A stretch of 64,000 nt of DNA from Pollutimonas harenae. Its GTDB lineage: Bacteria > Pseudomonadota > Gammaproteobacteria > Burkholderiales > Burkholderiaceae_B. The translations under genes and the position numbers were made by a program. Shown here piece by piece: positions 1 through 9,961 of this stretch. Every line of letters begins with the position of its first letter. Positions within the stretch are counted from its first letter, which is position 1. The notes beneath the pieces were generated by a model. The model was not told the origin of the DNA. It ran no database searches and worked only from the letters and a program-made list of their open reading frames with translations. Location of the stretch: the NCBI RefSeq assembly GCF_004153685.1, contig NZ_SDQD01000001.1, positions 186,001 through 250,000 of the forward strand. Reading direction: 5' to 3'.

Positions 1-2
1 GC

Positions 3-1739
3 GGGCACTCCAACATCCAGGGCCTGACCGATCTGGGGCTGATGTCCAATCTGTTGCCAGGCTATCTGACCCTGCCGTCAGACGGCGAGCAGTCATACCC
101 AGACTACATCACCCGCCGTACACAATTGCCGCTACGGCCCAATCAGCTCAGCTACTGGCGCAACTACAGCAAGTTCCACGTCAGCCTGATGAAGGCCTGG
201 TGGGGCGATGCCGCCACGGCAGACAACAACTGGGCGTACGATTACCTGCCCAAGATGGACCGGCCCTACGACATGCTGCAGGTCTACGAGCTGATGCACC
301 AGGGCAAAATGAATGGCTATATCTGCCAGGGCTTCAACCCGCTGGCCGCGGCGCCCTACAAGCGCAAGCTGCTCGAAGCCTTCGCCAAACTCAAGTTCAT
401 GATCATCATGGATCCGCTGGTCACTGAAACTTCAGAGTTCTGGCGCAATGTGGGCGAGCACAACGACGTGGATTCTTCACAGATCCAGACCGAAGTATTC
501 CGTCTGCCCACCACCTGTTTTGCCGAGGAAGAAGGCACGCTGGTCAATTCCGGGCGCTGGCTGCAATGGCACTGGAAGGCAGCCGAACCCCCTGGAGAAG
601 GCAAGAGCGACATTGAAATCATGGCGCTGATCTACCAACGCCTGCTGGCCTTGTACAAGAAAGAAGGGGGCGCCTATCCCGACCCCATTGTGAACCTGGC
701 TTGGCCCTACTCCACCCCCGGCAATCCCAGTGCGCACGATCTGGCCAAAGAAATCAACGGCCGGGCACTCGTCGACATTGTCGATCAAAGCAGTCCGTCC
801 GATCCGGCCAAGGTGCTGCGCAAGGCGGGCGAGCAGTTGTCCGGCTTTGGCGAGTTGCGTGACGACGGCACTACCATCAGCGGATGCTGGCTGTACACCG
901 GAAGCTGGACCGCAGAAGGCAACCAGATGGCCCGCCGCGACAACAGCGACCCCACCGGCATAGGCCAAACCTTGAATTGGGCCTGGGCCTGGCCAGCCAA
1001 CCGCCGCATTATGTACAACCGTGCATCGTGCGATACCGCTGGCCAACCCTTTGACCCGCGTCGTGGCCTCATCCACTGGAACGGCAAGGCCTGGGTGGGC
1101 GCCGATGTACCCGACTTCAAGCTCGATGAAGATCCCGCCGGCGGCATGGGTCCCTTCATCATGAATCCTGAAGGCGTGGCCCGCTTCTTTGCCCGTAAAG
1201 GCTTGGTCGAAGGACCTTTCCCGGTTCACTACGAGCCGTTCGAAACACCGGTCGGCTACAACCCGCTGTTCCCAGACAACAAGCTGGTCGTCAGCAACCC
1301 TGCCGCACGCATCTTCGACCAGGACCTGGCTGCGATGGGCAAGGTAGCCGATTTTCCCTATGTGGGTACCACTTACCGCTTGACCGAGCACTTCCATTAC
1401 TGGACCAAGCACGTCAAGCTCAACGCCATTATTCAGCCAGAACAATTCGTCGAGATCGGCGATACTCTGGCGGGCGAGCTGGGCATCGTGGCTGGCGATC
1501 GCGTCAGGGTCTCGTCCAACCGCGGCTACATCAAGGCCGTGGCAGTGGTCACCAAACGCATCAAGGCACTGACGGTCGAAGGCAAGACCGTTCATCAGGT
1601 CGGCATTCCGCTGCATTGGGGTTTTGTCGGCCTGGCCAAGCCGGGCTTCCTGGCCAATACCCTGACGCCGCCCGTGGGCGACGGCAACTCGTATACGCCC
1701 GAGTCCAAGTCATTCCTGGTCAAGGTCGAGAAGCTATAG
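3..1739 (+). CDS. fdoG: Formate dehydrogenase-N/O alpha subunit, C-terminal part (5' truncated by window edge)
   Basis: Catalytic molybdenum/selenium subunit of the membrane-bound respiratory formate dehydrogenase, which oxidises formate on the periplasmic side. The frame is open from base 3 and reads [16 protein letters not shown], a conserved internal segment of the family, so the ATG at 42 is internal and not a start. About 578 codons are present of the roughly 1000 usual; the Tat signal, the [4Fe-4S] motif and the selenocysteine codon would lie upstream of the window. The molybdopterin-dinucleotide-binding C-terminal domain is visible near the end ([19 protein letters not shown], then VGIPLHWGF). 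It ends 8 bases before the beta-subunit start. Whether the active site is Sec or Cys cannot be seen, but the downstream sel genes favour Sec. The choice between fdnG and fdoG is arbitrary. Confidence 0.95.
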   Translation, partial: GHSNIQGLTDLGLMSNLLPGYLTLPSDGEQSYPDYITRRTQLPLRPNQLSYWRNYSKFHVSLMKAWWGDAATADNNWAYDYLPKMDRPYDMLQVYELMHQGKMNGYICQGFNPLAAAPYKRKLLEAFAKLKFMIIMDPLVTETSEFWRNVGEHNDVDSSQIQTEVFRLPTTCFAEEEGTLVNSGRWLQWHWKAAEPPGEGKSDIEIMALIYQRLLALYKKEGGAYPDPIVNLAWPYSTPGNPSAHDLAKEINGRALVDIVDQSSPSDPAKVLRKAGEQLSGFGELRDDGTTISGCWLYTGSWTAEGNQMARRDNSDPTGIGQTLNWAWAWPANRRIMYNRASCDTAGQPFDPRRGLIHWNGKAWVGADVPDFKLDEDPAGGMGPFIMNPEGVARFFARKGLVEGPFPVHYEPFETPVGYNPLFPDNKLVVSNPAARIFDQDLAAMGKVADFPYVGTTYRLTEHFHYWTKHVKLNAIIQPEQFVEIGDTLAGELGIVAGDRVRVSSNRGYIKAVAVVTKRIKALTVEGKTVHQVGIPLHWGFVGLAKPGFLANTLTPPVGDGNSYTPESKSFLVKVEKL

Positions 1740-1747
1740 GAGCGCAT

Positions 1748-2671
1748 ATGGCATTGCAATCATTAGATATAAAACGGCGCTCGGCCACCACGACTCCTCC
1801 GCCCAGTGCTCGACAAGAGGTCATAGGCGGTGGTGTCGCCAAATTGATCGACACCACAAAATGCATAGGCTGCAAGGCCTGCCAGGTGGCCTGTATGGAG
1901 TGGAACGACCTGCGGGACGAAATCGGCACCAACGTCGGGGTGTATGACAACCCTGCCGATCTTACCGATCAGTCCTGGACGCTCATGCGGTTTTCCGAAT
2001 ACGAAAACACGGCGGGCGACCTGGAGTGGCTGATCCGCAAAGACGGCTGCATGCACTGCGAAGACCCGGGCTGCCTGAAGGCTTGCCCGGCACCAGGCGC
2101 CATCATCCAGTACAACAACGGCATTGTCGATTTCCACGAAGAAAACTGCATAGGCTGCGGCTATTGCATTACGGGCTGCCCCTTCGACATCCCGCGCATT
2201 TCCAAGAAAGACAACAAGGCCTATAAGTGCACCTTGTGTTCCGACCGGATTGCGGTTGGACAAGAACCCGCCTGCGTCAAGACATGCCCCACCGGTGCCA
2301 TTGTGTTCGGCACCAAGGAAGACATGCAGCACCACGCAGACGAGCGTATTGTTGATCTGAAATCCCGTGGCTTCGACAATGCTGGCCTGTATGACCCAGC
2401 CGGAGTGGGTGGTACGCACGTCATGTACGTGCTGCACCACGCAGACCGCCCCGGCCTGTATAGCGGCTTGCCCAAAGACCCTGAAATCAGCCCGATGGTG
2501 GGTCTATGGAAGGGTATTGCCAAGCCGCTGGGCGTGGCCGCCATGGCGCTTGCAGCGCTGACAGGCTTCTTCCATTACATCCGCACCGGGCCAAACGAGA
2601 CAACCGAGGAAGATGAGCGCAAGGCCACCGAGGAAGACCCACGCAAAGCCCAGGAGGTCATCGATGAATAA
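1748..2671 (+). CDS. fdoH: Formate dehydrogenase beta subunit, four-cluster ferredoxin-like
   Basis: Electron-transfer subunit passing electrons from the alpha subunit to the cytochrome b subunit. The protein is 307 aa, close to the usual 294-300. Four cysteine clusters for [4Fe-4S] centres are visible: [11 protein letters not shown] near residue 39, [13 protein letters not shown] near 102, [12 protein letters not shown] near 135 and CTLCSDR/CVKTCP near 160-180. One membrane-anchor helix ([19 protein letters not shown]) lies near the C-terminus. The ATG at 1748 has an AGGAG site 5-6 bases upstream; a longer frame starting at 1616 runs inside the alpha gene and was not used. The stop overlaps the gamma-subunit start by 8 bases, indicating translational coupling. 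Confidence 0.95.
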   Translation: MALQSLDIKRRSATTTPPPSARQEVIGGGVAKLIDTTKCIGCKACQVACMEWNDLRDEIGTNVGVYDNPADLTDQSWTLMRFSEYENTAGDLEWLIRKDGCMHCEDPGCLKACPAPGAIIQYNNGIVDFHEENCIGCGYCITGCPFDIPRISKKDNKAYKCTLCSDRIAVGQEPACVKTCPTGAIVFGTKEDMQHHADERIVDLKSRGFDNAGLYDPAGVGGTHVMYVLHHADRPGLYSGLPKDPEISPMVGLWKGIAKPLGVAAMALAALTGFFHYIRTGPNETTEEDERKATEEDPRKAQEVIDE

Positions 2672-3311
2672 GGTGGATAAACCTCGGCTGATCCAGCGCT
2701 ATACCGCCAGCCAGCGCATCAACCACTGGATCATTGCCATCACATTCGTATTGCTGGCGGTATCAGGCCTGGCACTGTTTCATCCTGCCTTCTATTGGTT
2801 CAGCCACCTACTAGGTGGCGGCGTCTGGACGCGCATTCTGCATCCCTTCATCGGGATACTGATGTTTGTCTGCTTTGCAGTGTTTGCAGCACGCATGTTC
2901 AGCCATAACCTGATGAATCGTGATGACGTGGAATGGGTCAAGCACATTGGCGATGTACTGAACAATCACGAAGAAAAAGTCCCTCAGGCAGGTCGTTACA
3001 ACGGCGGCCAGAAACTTCTTTTCTTTGCTCTTATTGTCCTGATGCTGGGCCTGTTACTGACCGGCGTGGTCATGTGGCGCTCGTATTTTTCGTATCTGTT
3101 CCCCATCTGGGGCATACGCCTGGCATCATTACTGCATGCGCTCTTTGCATTTCTGATAATTTGCGCGATCATAGTGCATATCTATGCCGGGATTTGGGTC
3201 AAGGGTTCGGTACGTGCCATGACGCGCGGTACGGTCACACCAGGTTGGGCCTGGAAGCACCACCGAAACTGGTGGCGTCAATTGCGCGGTACAACGTCCC
3301 ACAACAAGTAA
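2664..3311 (+). CDS. fdoI: Formate dehydrogenase gamma subunit, cytochrome b556
   Basis: Inner-membrane diheme cytochrome b that takes electrons from the beta subunit and reduces quinone. The protein is 215 aa, the family length. Hydrophobic segments lie near residues 20-40, 55-75, 110-135 and 150-175. Candidate haem histidines are in [19 protein letters not shown] and [17 protein letters not shown]. The start is the ATG at 2664 behind CAGGAGG, overlapping the beta gene. A strong hairpin with a T-tract follows at 3337-3379, so this is the last structural gene before the maturation genes. Confidence 0.95.
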   Translation: MNKVDKPRLIQRYTASQRINHWIIAITFVLLAVSGLALFHPAFYWFSHLLGGGVWTRILHPFIGILMFVCFAVFAARMFSHNLMNRDDVEWVKHIGDVLNNHEEKVPQAGRYNGGQKLLFFALIVLMLGLLLTGVVMWRSYFSYLFPIWGIRLASLLHALFAFLIICAIIVHIYAGIWVKGSVRAMTRGTVTPGWAWKHHRNWWRQLRGTTSHNK

Positions 3312-3336
3312 ACGCCTTTCTGGCTTGTTATCTCTG

Positions 3337-3379
3337 CATGGCTGCCCCGCGTTCACCGCATGGGGCAGCCATGTTTTTT
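3337..3379 (+). terminator. Intrinsic terminator or attenuator between fdoI and fdhE
   Basis: A perfect 12-bp stem CATGGCTGCCCC (3337-3348) pairs with GGGGCAGCCATG (3362-3373) across a 13-nt loop. Six T residues follow directly (3374-3379). This is the classical shape of a rho-independent terminator. It sits 26 bases after the fdoI stop, and the fdhE ribosome-binding site AGGAG begins two bases after the T-tract. It probably lowers expression of fdhE-selAB relative to fdoGHI, with partial read-through; an unseen promoter inside the operon is the alternative. Confidence 0.85.
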
Positions 3380-3393
3380 CAGGAGTAACTGCT

Positions 3394-4332
3394 TTGCAGC
3401 GAATTCTTCCTCGTGGCGAAATCGAAAGCCTCGACCATACAACCATTCCACGCCTGCGACAGCCTGTGCGGGCCTCCGTTTTCGCCGACCGTGCCGCGCG
3501 CCTGCGGCAATTGGCACCAAACCACCCTCTTTCCACCTATCTGCTACTGATGGCCGACTTGGCCGACGGCCAGGGCAAAGCGCTGAAGCATAGCCATATG
3601 CCTGGTCCCGGCAGCGAACGCATCGACCTGGCACAGGCGCACGGCATGCCGCCCTTGCAGGCAACAGGCTGGGAACGCGACCCCGGCTGGCGCGACTTGC
3701 TCGCCGGTCTGCTCGAACACATGTCGGGTCTGACTAACCTGCCGCCTCAAGCACTCGAGATCGCACAAGCGCTGAAACAGCGTCTCAATGACGACCCTGC
3801 TGCCATCGAAGCCCAAGCCGACGCCTTACTGGCCGAACGCGAAGAAGACGTAGACGCAGCGACCGCCCCCTTCATCATGGCGGCCTTGCAGGTGTACTGG
3901 ACCGGTCTCGCCGCCGATTTTCAAGAAAGCGCTCTGCCCGTGGTAACGCCACATGGCGTATGTCCGCTCTGCGGCAGCCTGCCAGTGGCCAGCATCGTGC
4001 ATGTGGGTGGCCAGGCCGATGCCTGCCGCTACCTGTGCTGTTCGCTGTGTTCTGCCGAATGGCACTTGGTGCGCGTCACCTGCTCGCATTGCGAAAACAC
4101 CAAACAGATCGCCTATCACGCCATCGAAGGCGGACCAGAAGGCATCAAGGCTGAATCTTGCGACCATTGCCATACCTATCGAAAAATCTTCTACCAGGAA
4201 AAAGTCCTGGGCGTGGATGCAATAGCCGACGATCTCGCCAGCCTCACCCTCGACATGCTAATGGGTGATGCAGGCTACTCGCGCGCCAGTGGCAACCCAT
4301 TGCTCTGGCAGCATGCACAGGTTGAATCATGA
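3394..4332 (+). CDS. fdhE: Formate dehydrogenase accessory protein FdhE
   Basis: Cytoplasmic rubredoxin-like zinc/iron protein needed for maturation of respiratory formate dehydrogenases. The family start resembles [11 protein letters not shown], matched here by a TTG codon at 3394 placed 8 bases after AGGAG (3381-3385); the upstream ATG would lie inside the terminator hairpin. From the TTG the protein is 312 aa, near the E. coli length of 309. Four CxxC motifs are visible in the C-terminal third: CPLC, CSLC, CSHC and CDHC. The stop overlaps the selA start as ATGA (4329-4332), so the two genes are translationally coupled. The weak start codon together with the attenuator suggests low-level expression. 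Confidence 0.93.
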   Translation: MQRILPRGEIESLDHTTIPRLRQPVRASVFADRAARLRQLAPNHPLSTYLLLMADLADGQGKALKHSHMPGPGSERIDLAQAHGMPPLQATGWERDPGWRDLLAGLLEHMSGLTNLPPQALEIAQALKQRLNDDPAAIEAQADALLAEREEDVDAATAPFIMAALQVYWTGLAADFQESALPVVTPHGVCPLCGSLPVASIVHVGGQADACRYLCCSLCSAEWHLVRVTCSHCENTKQIAYHAIEGGPEGIKAESCDHCHTYRKIFYQEKVLGVDAIADDLASLTLDMLMGDAGYSRASGNPLLWQHAQVES

Positions 4333-5777
4333 CGGCATCGCAGCCCGTTGAAGCGTCCAAAGCAGCAACCCCGACGGCAAAAGCTGCCGACATTCCCTCT
4401 TTAGAGCGTTTACTGAGCTCGGCGTCCGGACAAACCCTGGCGGGCGAGGTTGGTCGCAGCCGACTCACTGCCATATTGCGACAGACCCTGGATCAGGCGC
4501 GAGCCCAGGTACTGTCTGGCTCGCTTTCCACTGCAGCACTCGAGCCCGCCACTCTATTGAGCCAGGCTCAGGCACAGCTTGCGGCCCAGGATCAGCCCCG
4601 GCTGCGTACTGTCTACAACCTGACTGGCACCGTATTGCATACCAACCTGGGTCGCGCCCTGCTGCCCGACCAAGCAGTACAAGCCGTAATACAGGCTTTG
4701 ACTGCACCCGCCAATCTTGAGTTTGATCTAAGTTCGGGCCGCCGCGGCGATCGCGATGACTTGATCGAAGACCTGCTGTGCGAACTGACCGGCGCCGAAG
4801 CGGCAACGGTCGTTAACAATAATGCGGCTGCCGTATTGCTAATGCTCAATGCACTGGCCAACCGGCGCGAAGTCGTGGTGTCGCGCGGCGAGCTGGTCGA
4901 AATTGGTGGGGCATTCCGCATTCCCGATATCATGCAACGCGCCGGCGCACGTCTGGTCGAGATCGGCACCACGAACCGCAGTCATCCGGCTGACTACGAA
5001 AATGCGTTGGGGCCGCGCACTGCCTTGCTGATGAAAGTTCATTGCAGCAACTACGCAATAACGGGTTTCACACGCAGCGTAGACATAGCCCAGGTGGCCG
5101 AGATCGCTCATCGCCACGGCCTGCCCGCTGCGGTGGATCTGGGCAGCGGTACGCTGGTGGACCTGACCCAGTGGGGCCTCCCCCAAGAAGACACGGTCCG
5201 TGCAACCATAGAAGCTGGCGCAGACATTGTCACCTTCAGCGGCGATAAGTTGCTGGGTGGCCCCCAGGCCGGACTGATTGTGGGCCGCGCCGACCTGATA
5301 CGCAAGATCAAGAAGAACCCTTTGAAGCGCGCACTCCGCGTGGGCAAGCTGACCCTGGCCGCACTGGAACCCGTCCTTGCCTTGTATCGCGCACCCGAAC
5401 TGCTACCCGAAAGACTCACCACACTACGCTTGCTGACCCGACCTGCCGCCCACATACGCCAACAGGCCGAGCGCCTGCAACAGGTATTGCAACAGGTGGT
5501 GGCGCCAGACTACGAAGTACAGGCCATGCCCATGTTCAGCCAGATAGGTAGCGGCGCCTTGCCGGTAGATCAACTGCCCAGTCACGGCCTGATCGTGCGC
5601 CATGTCGGTGCGGGCCGCTCTGGGCGGGCCCTGCAAAAACTGGAAAGCATGCTGAGGCAACTGCCGCGCCCCATCATCGGCCGCATCGTGCAGGATGCTC
5701 TCTGGATGGACCTGCGTTGCCTGGAAGAAAGCGACGAACCGGCCTTTATTCAACAGCTGCCAGAGCTTACTGCATGA
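4329..5777 (+). CDS. selA: L-seryl-tRNA(Sec) selenium transferase
   Basis: PLP-dependent enzyme that converts seryl-tRNA(Sec) to selenocysteyl-tRNA(Sec) using selenophosphate. At 482 aa it is slightly longer than the usual ~463 because of an Ala-rich N-terminus. Visible family features are [44 protein letters not shown], and the PLP-lysine motif [12 protein letters not shown] near residue 308. The start overlaps the fdhE stop (ATGA) and the stop overlaps the selB start (ATGA), so the three are read as one coupled unit. Confidence 0.97.
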   Translation: MTASQPVEASKAATPTAKAADIPSLERLLSSASGQTLAGEVGRSRLTAILRQTLDQARAQVLSGSLSTAALEPATLLSQAQAQLAAQDQPRLRTVYNLTGTVLHTNLGRALLPDQAVQAVIQALTAPANLEFDLSSGRRGDRDDLIEDLLCELTGAEAATVVNNNAAAVLLMLNALANRREVVVSRGELVEIGGAFRIPDIMQRAGARLVEIGTTNRSHPADYENALGPRTALLMKVHCSNYAITGFTRSVDIAQVAEIAHRHGLPAAVDLGSGTLVDLTQWGLPQEDTVRATIEAGADIVTFSGDKLLGGPQAGLIVGRADLIRKIKKNPLKRALRVGKLTLAALEPVLALYRAPELLPERLTTLRLLTRPAAHIRQQAERLQQVLQQVVAPDYEVQAMPMFSQIGSGALPVDQLPSHGLIVRHVGAGRSGRALQKLESMLRQLPRPIIGRIVQDALWMDLRCLEESDEPAFIQQLPELTA

Positions 5778-7702
5778 TCGTCGGCACAGCTGGCCACATC
5801 GACCACGGCAAAACGACATTGGTACGCGCCCTGACCGGGGTAGACACCGACAGGCTCAAAGAAGAAAAAGCGCGTGGCATTTCCATTGAACTGGGATACG
5901 CCTATACCCCATTACCCAATGATGATGTACTGGGGTTTATCGATGTACCTGGTCACGAACGCCTGATACACACCATGGCGGCAGGAGCAAGCGGTATCGA
6001 CTTTGGCCTGCTGGTGGTGGCTGCCGACGATGGCATCATGCCTCAGACGCTGGAGCATCTTGCCATTCTTTCCATATTGGGCATAAGCCGTGGTGCCATT
6101 GCGATCACCAAGGCTGATCGTGTCGATGAAGCCAGGCTGCACGACGTGCAAGAAGCCGTCGTCCAATTAACCAAAGACACATTCCTGCAAAATGCCGCGG
6201 TGTTTTTTGTTAGTGCCACCACCGACGACGACGCAGGCTTGCATGAACTGCGGACGCATCTGCACGCCATGGCCCAGACTGTGGCGGCACGCAACGCAGC
6301 GGGGTTATTTCGCCTGGCCGTCGATAGAGTATTCACGCTTAAAGGCCAGGGCACAGTTGTGACAGGTACTGTTCATGATGGTGTATTAGCTCTCGATGAT
6401 GATACATTGGATATACGCCTAATGCCTGCCGGACAAAAACTGCGCGTGCGCAGCATTCATGCGCAGAACCAGGCTTCGCAAGAAGCACGGGCCGGCCAGC
6501 GCTGCGCCTTGAATCTGGGCGGCATCGACAAGAGCGCCATTACGCGGGGCGACTGGATAGCCGATGCGCGCTGCTTTGTGCCATCGCGCAATATCGACGT
6601 CGAATTAAGCCTGCTGCCGGACAGCAGCAGTGCAGTACGCGCCTGGAGCCCCCTGCACATACATCTGGGCGCCTCGCACTTTCTGGCACATGCCGTGCCT
6701 TTGTCCTGTGCAGCACTGGCCGCCGGTGAAACAGGATGGATACAGCTGGTCTTCGACCAGGCTATATGTGCCATGCCCGGAGATCGCTATCTCGTGCGCG
6801 ACGCACAGGCCAGGCACACAATAGGCGGGGGTGTGGTACTGGATCCCAATGCCCCTCAACGCAAGCGTCGCTCACCCGAGCGCCTGGCCTGGTTGCAAGC
6901 CGTATCAAACCATCATGCCGGAGCAGGCCTGCCGGGCCTGCTACAGCAAGCACCCTGGGGACTGGACGAGTATCATGTCTTGCGCCTGACACGCCGCAAT
7001 CCGGATGAAAAACCCTTGCCTGCAGGCACCTTATGGATTTCGGCCCGGGGCGGCCAGTCTACCCGCAGCCTGATCCTGCAATCACACTGGAATGCGCTCA
7101 TCAGCCAGACGCTACAAACCATCGCGTCTTTCCATAAGCACTGGCCGGACGAACCTGGTATCGACGCGGCACGCTTGCGTCGCATGGCCTGGCCGACACT
7201 GCCTGAAGCCATGTGGCTGGCCCTAAGCGAACATCTGACCAGCACCAATCAGCTGGCACGCAACGGACCCTGGCTGCATCTTCCGGAGCATGCCGTCGGC
7301 CTGACGGCCAAAGAGATCGAGCTGGCCGGACACTTGTTGCCCTTGCTTCATGCAGGCCGTTTTGATCCACCATGGGTGCGCGACCTGGCCGTCCAGCTCA
7401 ACGAAGACGAACAGTCTGTGCGACAAACCCTGCTCAAGCTGTTGCGGCGCGGTGATGTCTATCAAGTGGTACGCGACCTGTTCTACCATCGCGAACAAAT
7501 CATTCAGTTGGCCGGCTTGATCACTGCCATGGGCGGTAACGAGGGTGTGAATGCGGCTCAGTTCCGGGACAAAACGGGCCTTGGACGTAAGCGCGCCATA
7601 CAAATACTGGAATTTTTTGACCGCGCCGGCTACACACGGCGCTTACGCGACCACCATGTTTTGCGCAAGAATGGCGCAGACTTCTGGCACCAGCTATCAT
7701 AG
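5774..7702 (+). CDS. selB: Selenocysteine-specific elongation factor SelB
   Basis: GTPase that carries Sec-tRNA(Sec) to the ribosome at UGA codons marked by a SECIS hairpin. The protein is 642 aa from the ATG at 5774, which overlaps the selA stop; the longer in-frame ATG at 5717 lies inside selA. The G-domain shows [13 protein letters not shown] at the N-terminus, DVPGHE as the DxxG switch motif and TKAD as the guanine-specificity motif. EF-Tu-like domains follow, then a C-terminal region of about 250 aa expected to hold the winged-helix domains that bind SECIS RNA ([20 protein letters not shown] is typical). The tRNA-Sec gene begins 9 bases after the stop. Confidence 0.97.
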   Translation: MIVGTAGHIDHGKTTLVRALTGVDTDRLKEEKARGISIELGYAYTPLPNDDVLGFIDVPGHERLIHTMAAGASGIDFGLLVVAADDGIMPQTLEHLAILSILGISRGAIAITKADRVDEARLHDVQEAVVQLTKDTFLQNAAVFFVSATTDDDAGLHELRTHLHAMAQTVAARNAAGLFRLAVDRVFTLKGQGTVVTGTVHDGVLALDDDTLDIRLMPAGQKLRVRSIHAQNQASQEARAGQRCALNLGGIDKSAITRGDWIADARCFVPSRNIDVELSLLPDSSSAVRAWSPLHIHLGASHFLAHAVPLSCAALAAGETGWIQLVFDQAICAMPGDRYLVRDAQARHTIGGGVVLDPNAPQRKRRSPERLAWLQAVSNHHAGAGLPGLLQQAPWGLDEYHVLRLTRRNPDEKPLPAGTLWISARGGQSTRSLILQSHWNALISQTLQTIASFHKHWPDEPGIDAARLRRMAWPTLPEAMWLALSEHLTSTNQLARNGPWLHLPEHAVGLTAKEIELAGHLLPLLHAGRFDPPWVRDLAVQLNEDEQSVRQTLLKLLRRGDVYQVVRDLFYHREQIIQLAGLITAMGGNEGVNAAQFRDKTGLGRKRAIQILEFFDRAGYTRRLRDHHVLRKNGADFWHQLS

Positions 7703-7711
7703 CGACCTACA

Positions 7712-7807
7712 GGAAGGCATTCGTGTCCGGTGGCATGGCTGGGCTTCAAACCCAGTTGGGGACGTCAGACGTTCCCAGGTAGGTTCGACTCCTGCTGCTT
7801 TCCGCCA
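7712..7807 (+). tRNA. selC: tRNA-Sec (anticodon UCA)
   Basis: The 96-nt gene has the tRNA-Sec hallmarks: an 8-bp acceptor stem (GGAAGGCA 7712-7719 with TGCTTTCC 7796-7803, one G-T pair), G discriminator and encoded CCA (7805-7807), a 5-bp anticodon stem CTGGG/CCCAG (7739-7743 / 7751-7755), anticodon TCA at 7746-7748, a long variable arm (about 7756-7778) and a T-loop GGTTCGACT. It matches E. coli selC closely in the anticodon arm and T arm. It lies between selB and selD on the same strand, so a co-transcript would need tRNA processing. Confidence 0.97.
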
Positions 7808-7826
7808 AGATCGCAGGAGCTCAAAA

Positions 7827-8891
7827 ATGAAAGACACGGTATCTGTACAAGACAGGCCACGCCTGACCTCGCTTTCCCACGGAGGCGGCTGCGGCTGCAA
7901 GATTGCACCCGGAGTACTGTCAGAGCTGCTGGCAGGCATCCCGGCAGGCCAGCCTTATGCCGCCCTCATGGTCGGCAACGAAACCTCCGACGACGCCGCG
8001 GTCTACCGACTGAACGACCAGCAGGCCCTGATCGCCACCACTGATTTCTTCATGCCCATCGTCGATGATCCTTACGACTTTGGGCGCATCGCTGCGGCCA
8101 ATGCCCTGTCTGACATCTATGCCATGGGCGGTTCACCCATCATGGCGCTGGCCCTGGTCGGCATGCCCATCAGCGTACTGCCCAAGTCCGATATTGCCGG
8201 CATACTCGAAGGTGGCGCGGCCATTTGCGCTCAGGCTGGCATACCCATTGCGGGGGGACACTCCATAGATTCGGTAGAGCCCATATACGGCCTGGCGGCC
8301 ATGGGCCTGGCACACCCAGACCACATCAAGCGCAACGGCGATGCACAGGCCGGTGATATGCTGATCCTGGGCAAGGCGCTAGGCGTTGGCATCTTATCGG
8401 CCGCCCTCAAGAAAGACATCCTGGATGCAGACGGCTATCGTGCCATGATAGACAGCACCACCAAATTGAATAGGCCGGGTGCCATCCTGAGCGGACTGAA
8501 TGGCGTACACGCCATTACCGACGTCACGGGCTTCGGCCTGCTGGGCCACACCCTGGAAGTCGCCCGTGCTTCAGGCTTGACGGCAACGCTGCACCACACC
8601 GACCTGCCTTGGCTGACCGGCGTGCCTGAGCTGGCCGCGCAAGGTGCCATCACGGGCGCATCAGGCCGTAACTGGGCATCGTACGGCGACGCCATTACCC
8701 TGGCACCACAGGTAAATGAGACCATGCGTGCTTTACTGTGCGACCCGCAAACCTCAGGTGGCCTGTTGGTTGCATGCGCACCAGATGCCGTCGCACAAGT
8801 GCTTGATATCTTCCGCTCCGAAGGCTTTGCTCAGGCGGCCGTGGTGGGTGAACTGACGGCCGGCGACCCCACTGTACGAGTCACGCTTTAG
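7827..8891 (+). CDS. selD: Selenide, water dikinase (selenophosphate synthetase)
   Basis: Makes selenophosphate from selenide and ATP, the selenium donor for SelA. The protein is 354 aa from the ATG at 7827, preceded by GCAGGAGC; the frame is open further upstream through selC, but those codons overlap the tRNA gene. The catalytic region SHGGGCGCKIAPGVL near residue 20 carries cysteine at the position that is Cys or Sec in this family, so this copy is not itself a selenoprotein. A glycine-rich P-loop precedes it. Later motifs include TDFFMPIVDDPYDFGRIAAANALSD and GFGLLGH. The last 11 bases overlap the 3' end of the convergent lysR-type gene. Confidence 0.97.
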   Translation: MKDTVSVQDRPRLTSLSHGGGCGCKIAPGVLSELLAGIPAGQPYAALMVGNETSDDAAVYRLNDQQALIATTDFFMPIVDDPYDFGRIAAANALSDIYAMGGSPIMALALVGMPISVLPKSDIAGILEGGAAICAQAGIPIAGGHSIDSVEPIYGLAAMGLAHPDHIKRNGDAQAGDMLILGKALGVGILSAALKKDILDADGYRAMIDSTTKLNRPGAILSGLNGVHAITDVTGFGLLGHTLEVARASGLTATLHHTDLPWLTGVPELAAQGAITGASGRNWASYGDAITLAPQVNETMRALLCDPQTSGGLLVACAPDAVAQVLDIFRSEGFAQAAVVGELTAGDPTVRVTL

Positions 8892-9840
8892 GCAATTGGC
8901 CCGGAAGCAGTTCTGTCACCAACCCGGTAATGGTCTGTCTAAGCCATTGATTCAGCCGGGCACTATCGTTCTGGACACTCCAGACCATCACCATGCTCAA
9001 CTCCCGCAAGGCCGCCGGCAGACGGATCAGCTTCAGATCAAAGTATTGCAGATGTTTTTCTGCAATGACCCTGGGCATGGTCGTGCCGTACTCGGTTTCC
9101 ATCAAGAAATACGGCGCCATACCAAAGCTCGATACATAGGCATTAAAGTGCATGGCATAGCCACTACCCTCCAGCGCCCTATCAAAATTGGTTGTCTTGC
9201 CATGCATGTGTGAGAAGGCCAGCCACTTCACACGGTGCAAGTCTTTCAGGGCAAGACGCTCCAGATGAGCAAGAGGATGCCTGGACGACATTACAGCCAC
9301 CCTCTCATCTTTGAATAACACCTGACTGGGATAACGTGCGGGCAGCCCTGAAAAAAGGCCAATAGCCAAATCCATCCTTCCCGAATCCAGATCATCAGGC
9401 GAGAAGTCACCATGCACGGGCTGAAACCGCAGCATAAGTCCGGGCGCCAATGCTTGCAGTCTCGTCGTGAGCGGTGCGGCAAGCAAGAGCTCGATATGGG
9501 CGGCGGCGCCTATATTGACGACACCGGAAAGCTCTGCAGGCGAAAATGGCTGACCTGCGCTCAAGACATGCTCCAGCTCGGCAAGCGCCGCGTGCACTTG
9601 CGCATGCAGTGACAGCGCGCGTTCGGTCGGAACAAGCTTTTTCCGGATCACCACAAAGACGGGATCTTTCAGCAGCAGGCGCAGGCGCGCGAGATCACGA
9701 CTGATGGCCGGCTGACTTTTATTCAGATGCTGCGCCGTCACGGTGACGCTGCGCGTACGCATCAGAGAGTCGAAGCAAAGCAGCAGCGGCATGCTGACCC
9801 GGCGCAGCAGGGAAAACGTTGGGTCTGGGTCATGCGACAT
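8881..9840 (-). CDS. LysR-family transcriptional regulator
   Basis: 319 aa with an N-terminal winged helix-turn-helix (RSVTVTAQHLNKSQPAISRD near residues 28-47) and a C-terminal effector domain. It is divergent from the Bug receptor gene at 9962 with a 121-bp AT-rich gap, the classic LysR layout, so it probably controls that receptor and the hydrolase downstream in response to an unknown carboxylate. The N-terminal extension of about 13 residues before the HTH (MSHDPDPTFSLLR) is unremarkable. It converges on selD with an 11-base overlap. Confidence 0.9.
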   Translation of the reverse strand: MSHDPDPTFSLLRRVSMPLLLCFDSLMRTRSVTVTAQHLNKSQPAISRDLARLRLLLKDPVFVVIRKKLVPTERALSLHAQVHAALAELEHVLSAGQPFSPAELSGVVNIGAAAHIELLLAAPLTTRLQALAPGLMLRFQPVHGDFSPDDLDSGRMDLAIGLFSGLPARYPSQVLFKDERVAVMSSRHPLAHLERLALKDLHRVKWLAFSHMHGKTTNFDRALEGSGYAMHFNAYVSSFGMAPYFLMETEYGTTMPRVIAEKHLQYFDLKLIRLPAALRELSMVMVWSVQNDSARLNQWLRQTITGLVTELLPGQLPKA

Positions 9841-9860
9841 GACAACGCTCTCTTTTATAC

Positions 9861-9876
9861 ATATCTTTATTGATAT
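9861..9876. promoter_or_regulatory. Candidate LysR box in the divergent lysR/bug promoter
   Basis: Within the AT-rich gap there is an inverted repeat ATATC-TTTATT-GATAT (9861-9876), 21 bases upstream of the regulator start. This fits the dyad-symmetric, AT-rich, T-N11-A-like character of LysR operators. No footprint evidence is available, and AT-rich DNA gives such dyads by chance. Confidence 0.4.
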
Positions 9877-9961
9877 GAATTATATAAAAACAAATCATTA
9901 TTTAAATATAACAGGCGTGGCTAGAATGAATCGCACGAATAGACCTGCACGGAGACAAAAC

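Noticed and set aside
477-1616. Long open frame (379 codons) on the minus strand inside the formate dehydrogenase gene
   Set aside because: It lies wholly opposite a strongly recognised protein in GC-rich DNA and matches no family I know; antisense frames of this size are common by chance.
7551-7826. Longer SelD start reading through the tRNA-Sec gene
   Set aside because: The codons overlap selB and selC; the ATG at 7827 has a good ribosome-binding site and gives the family length.
7884-7900. Selenocysteine in SelD
   Set aside because: The relevant codons in SHGGGCGCK are TGC, not TGA, so SelD uses Cys.
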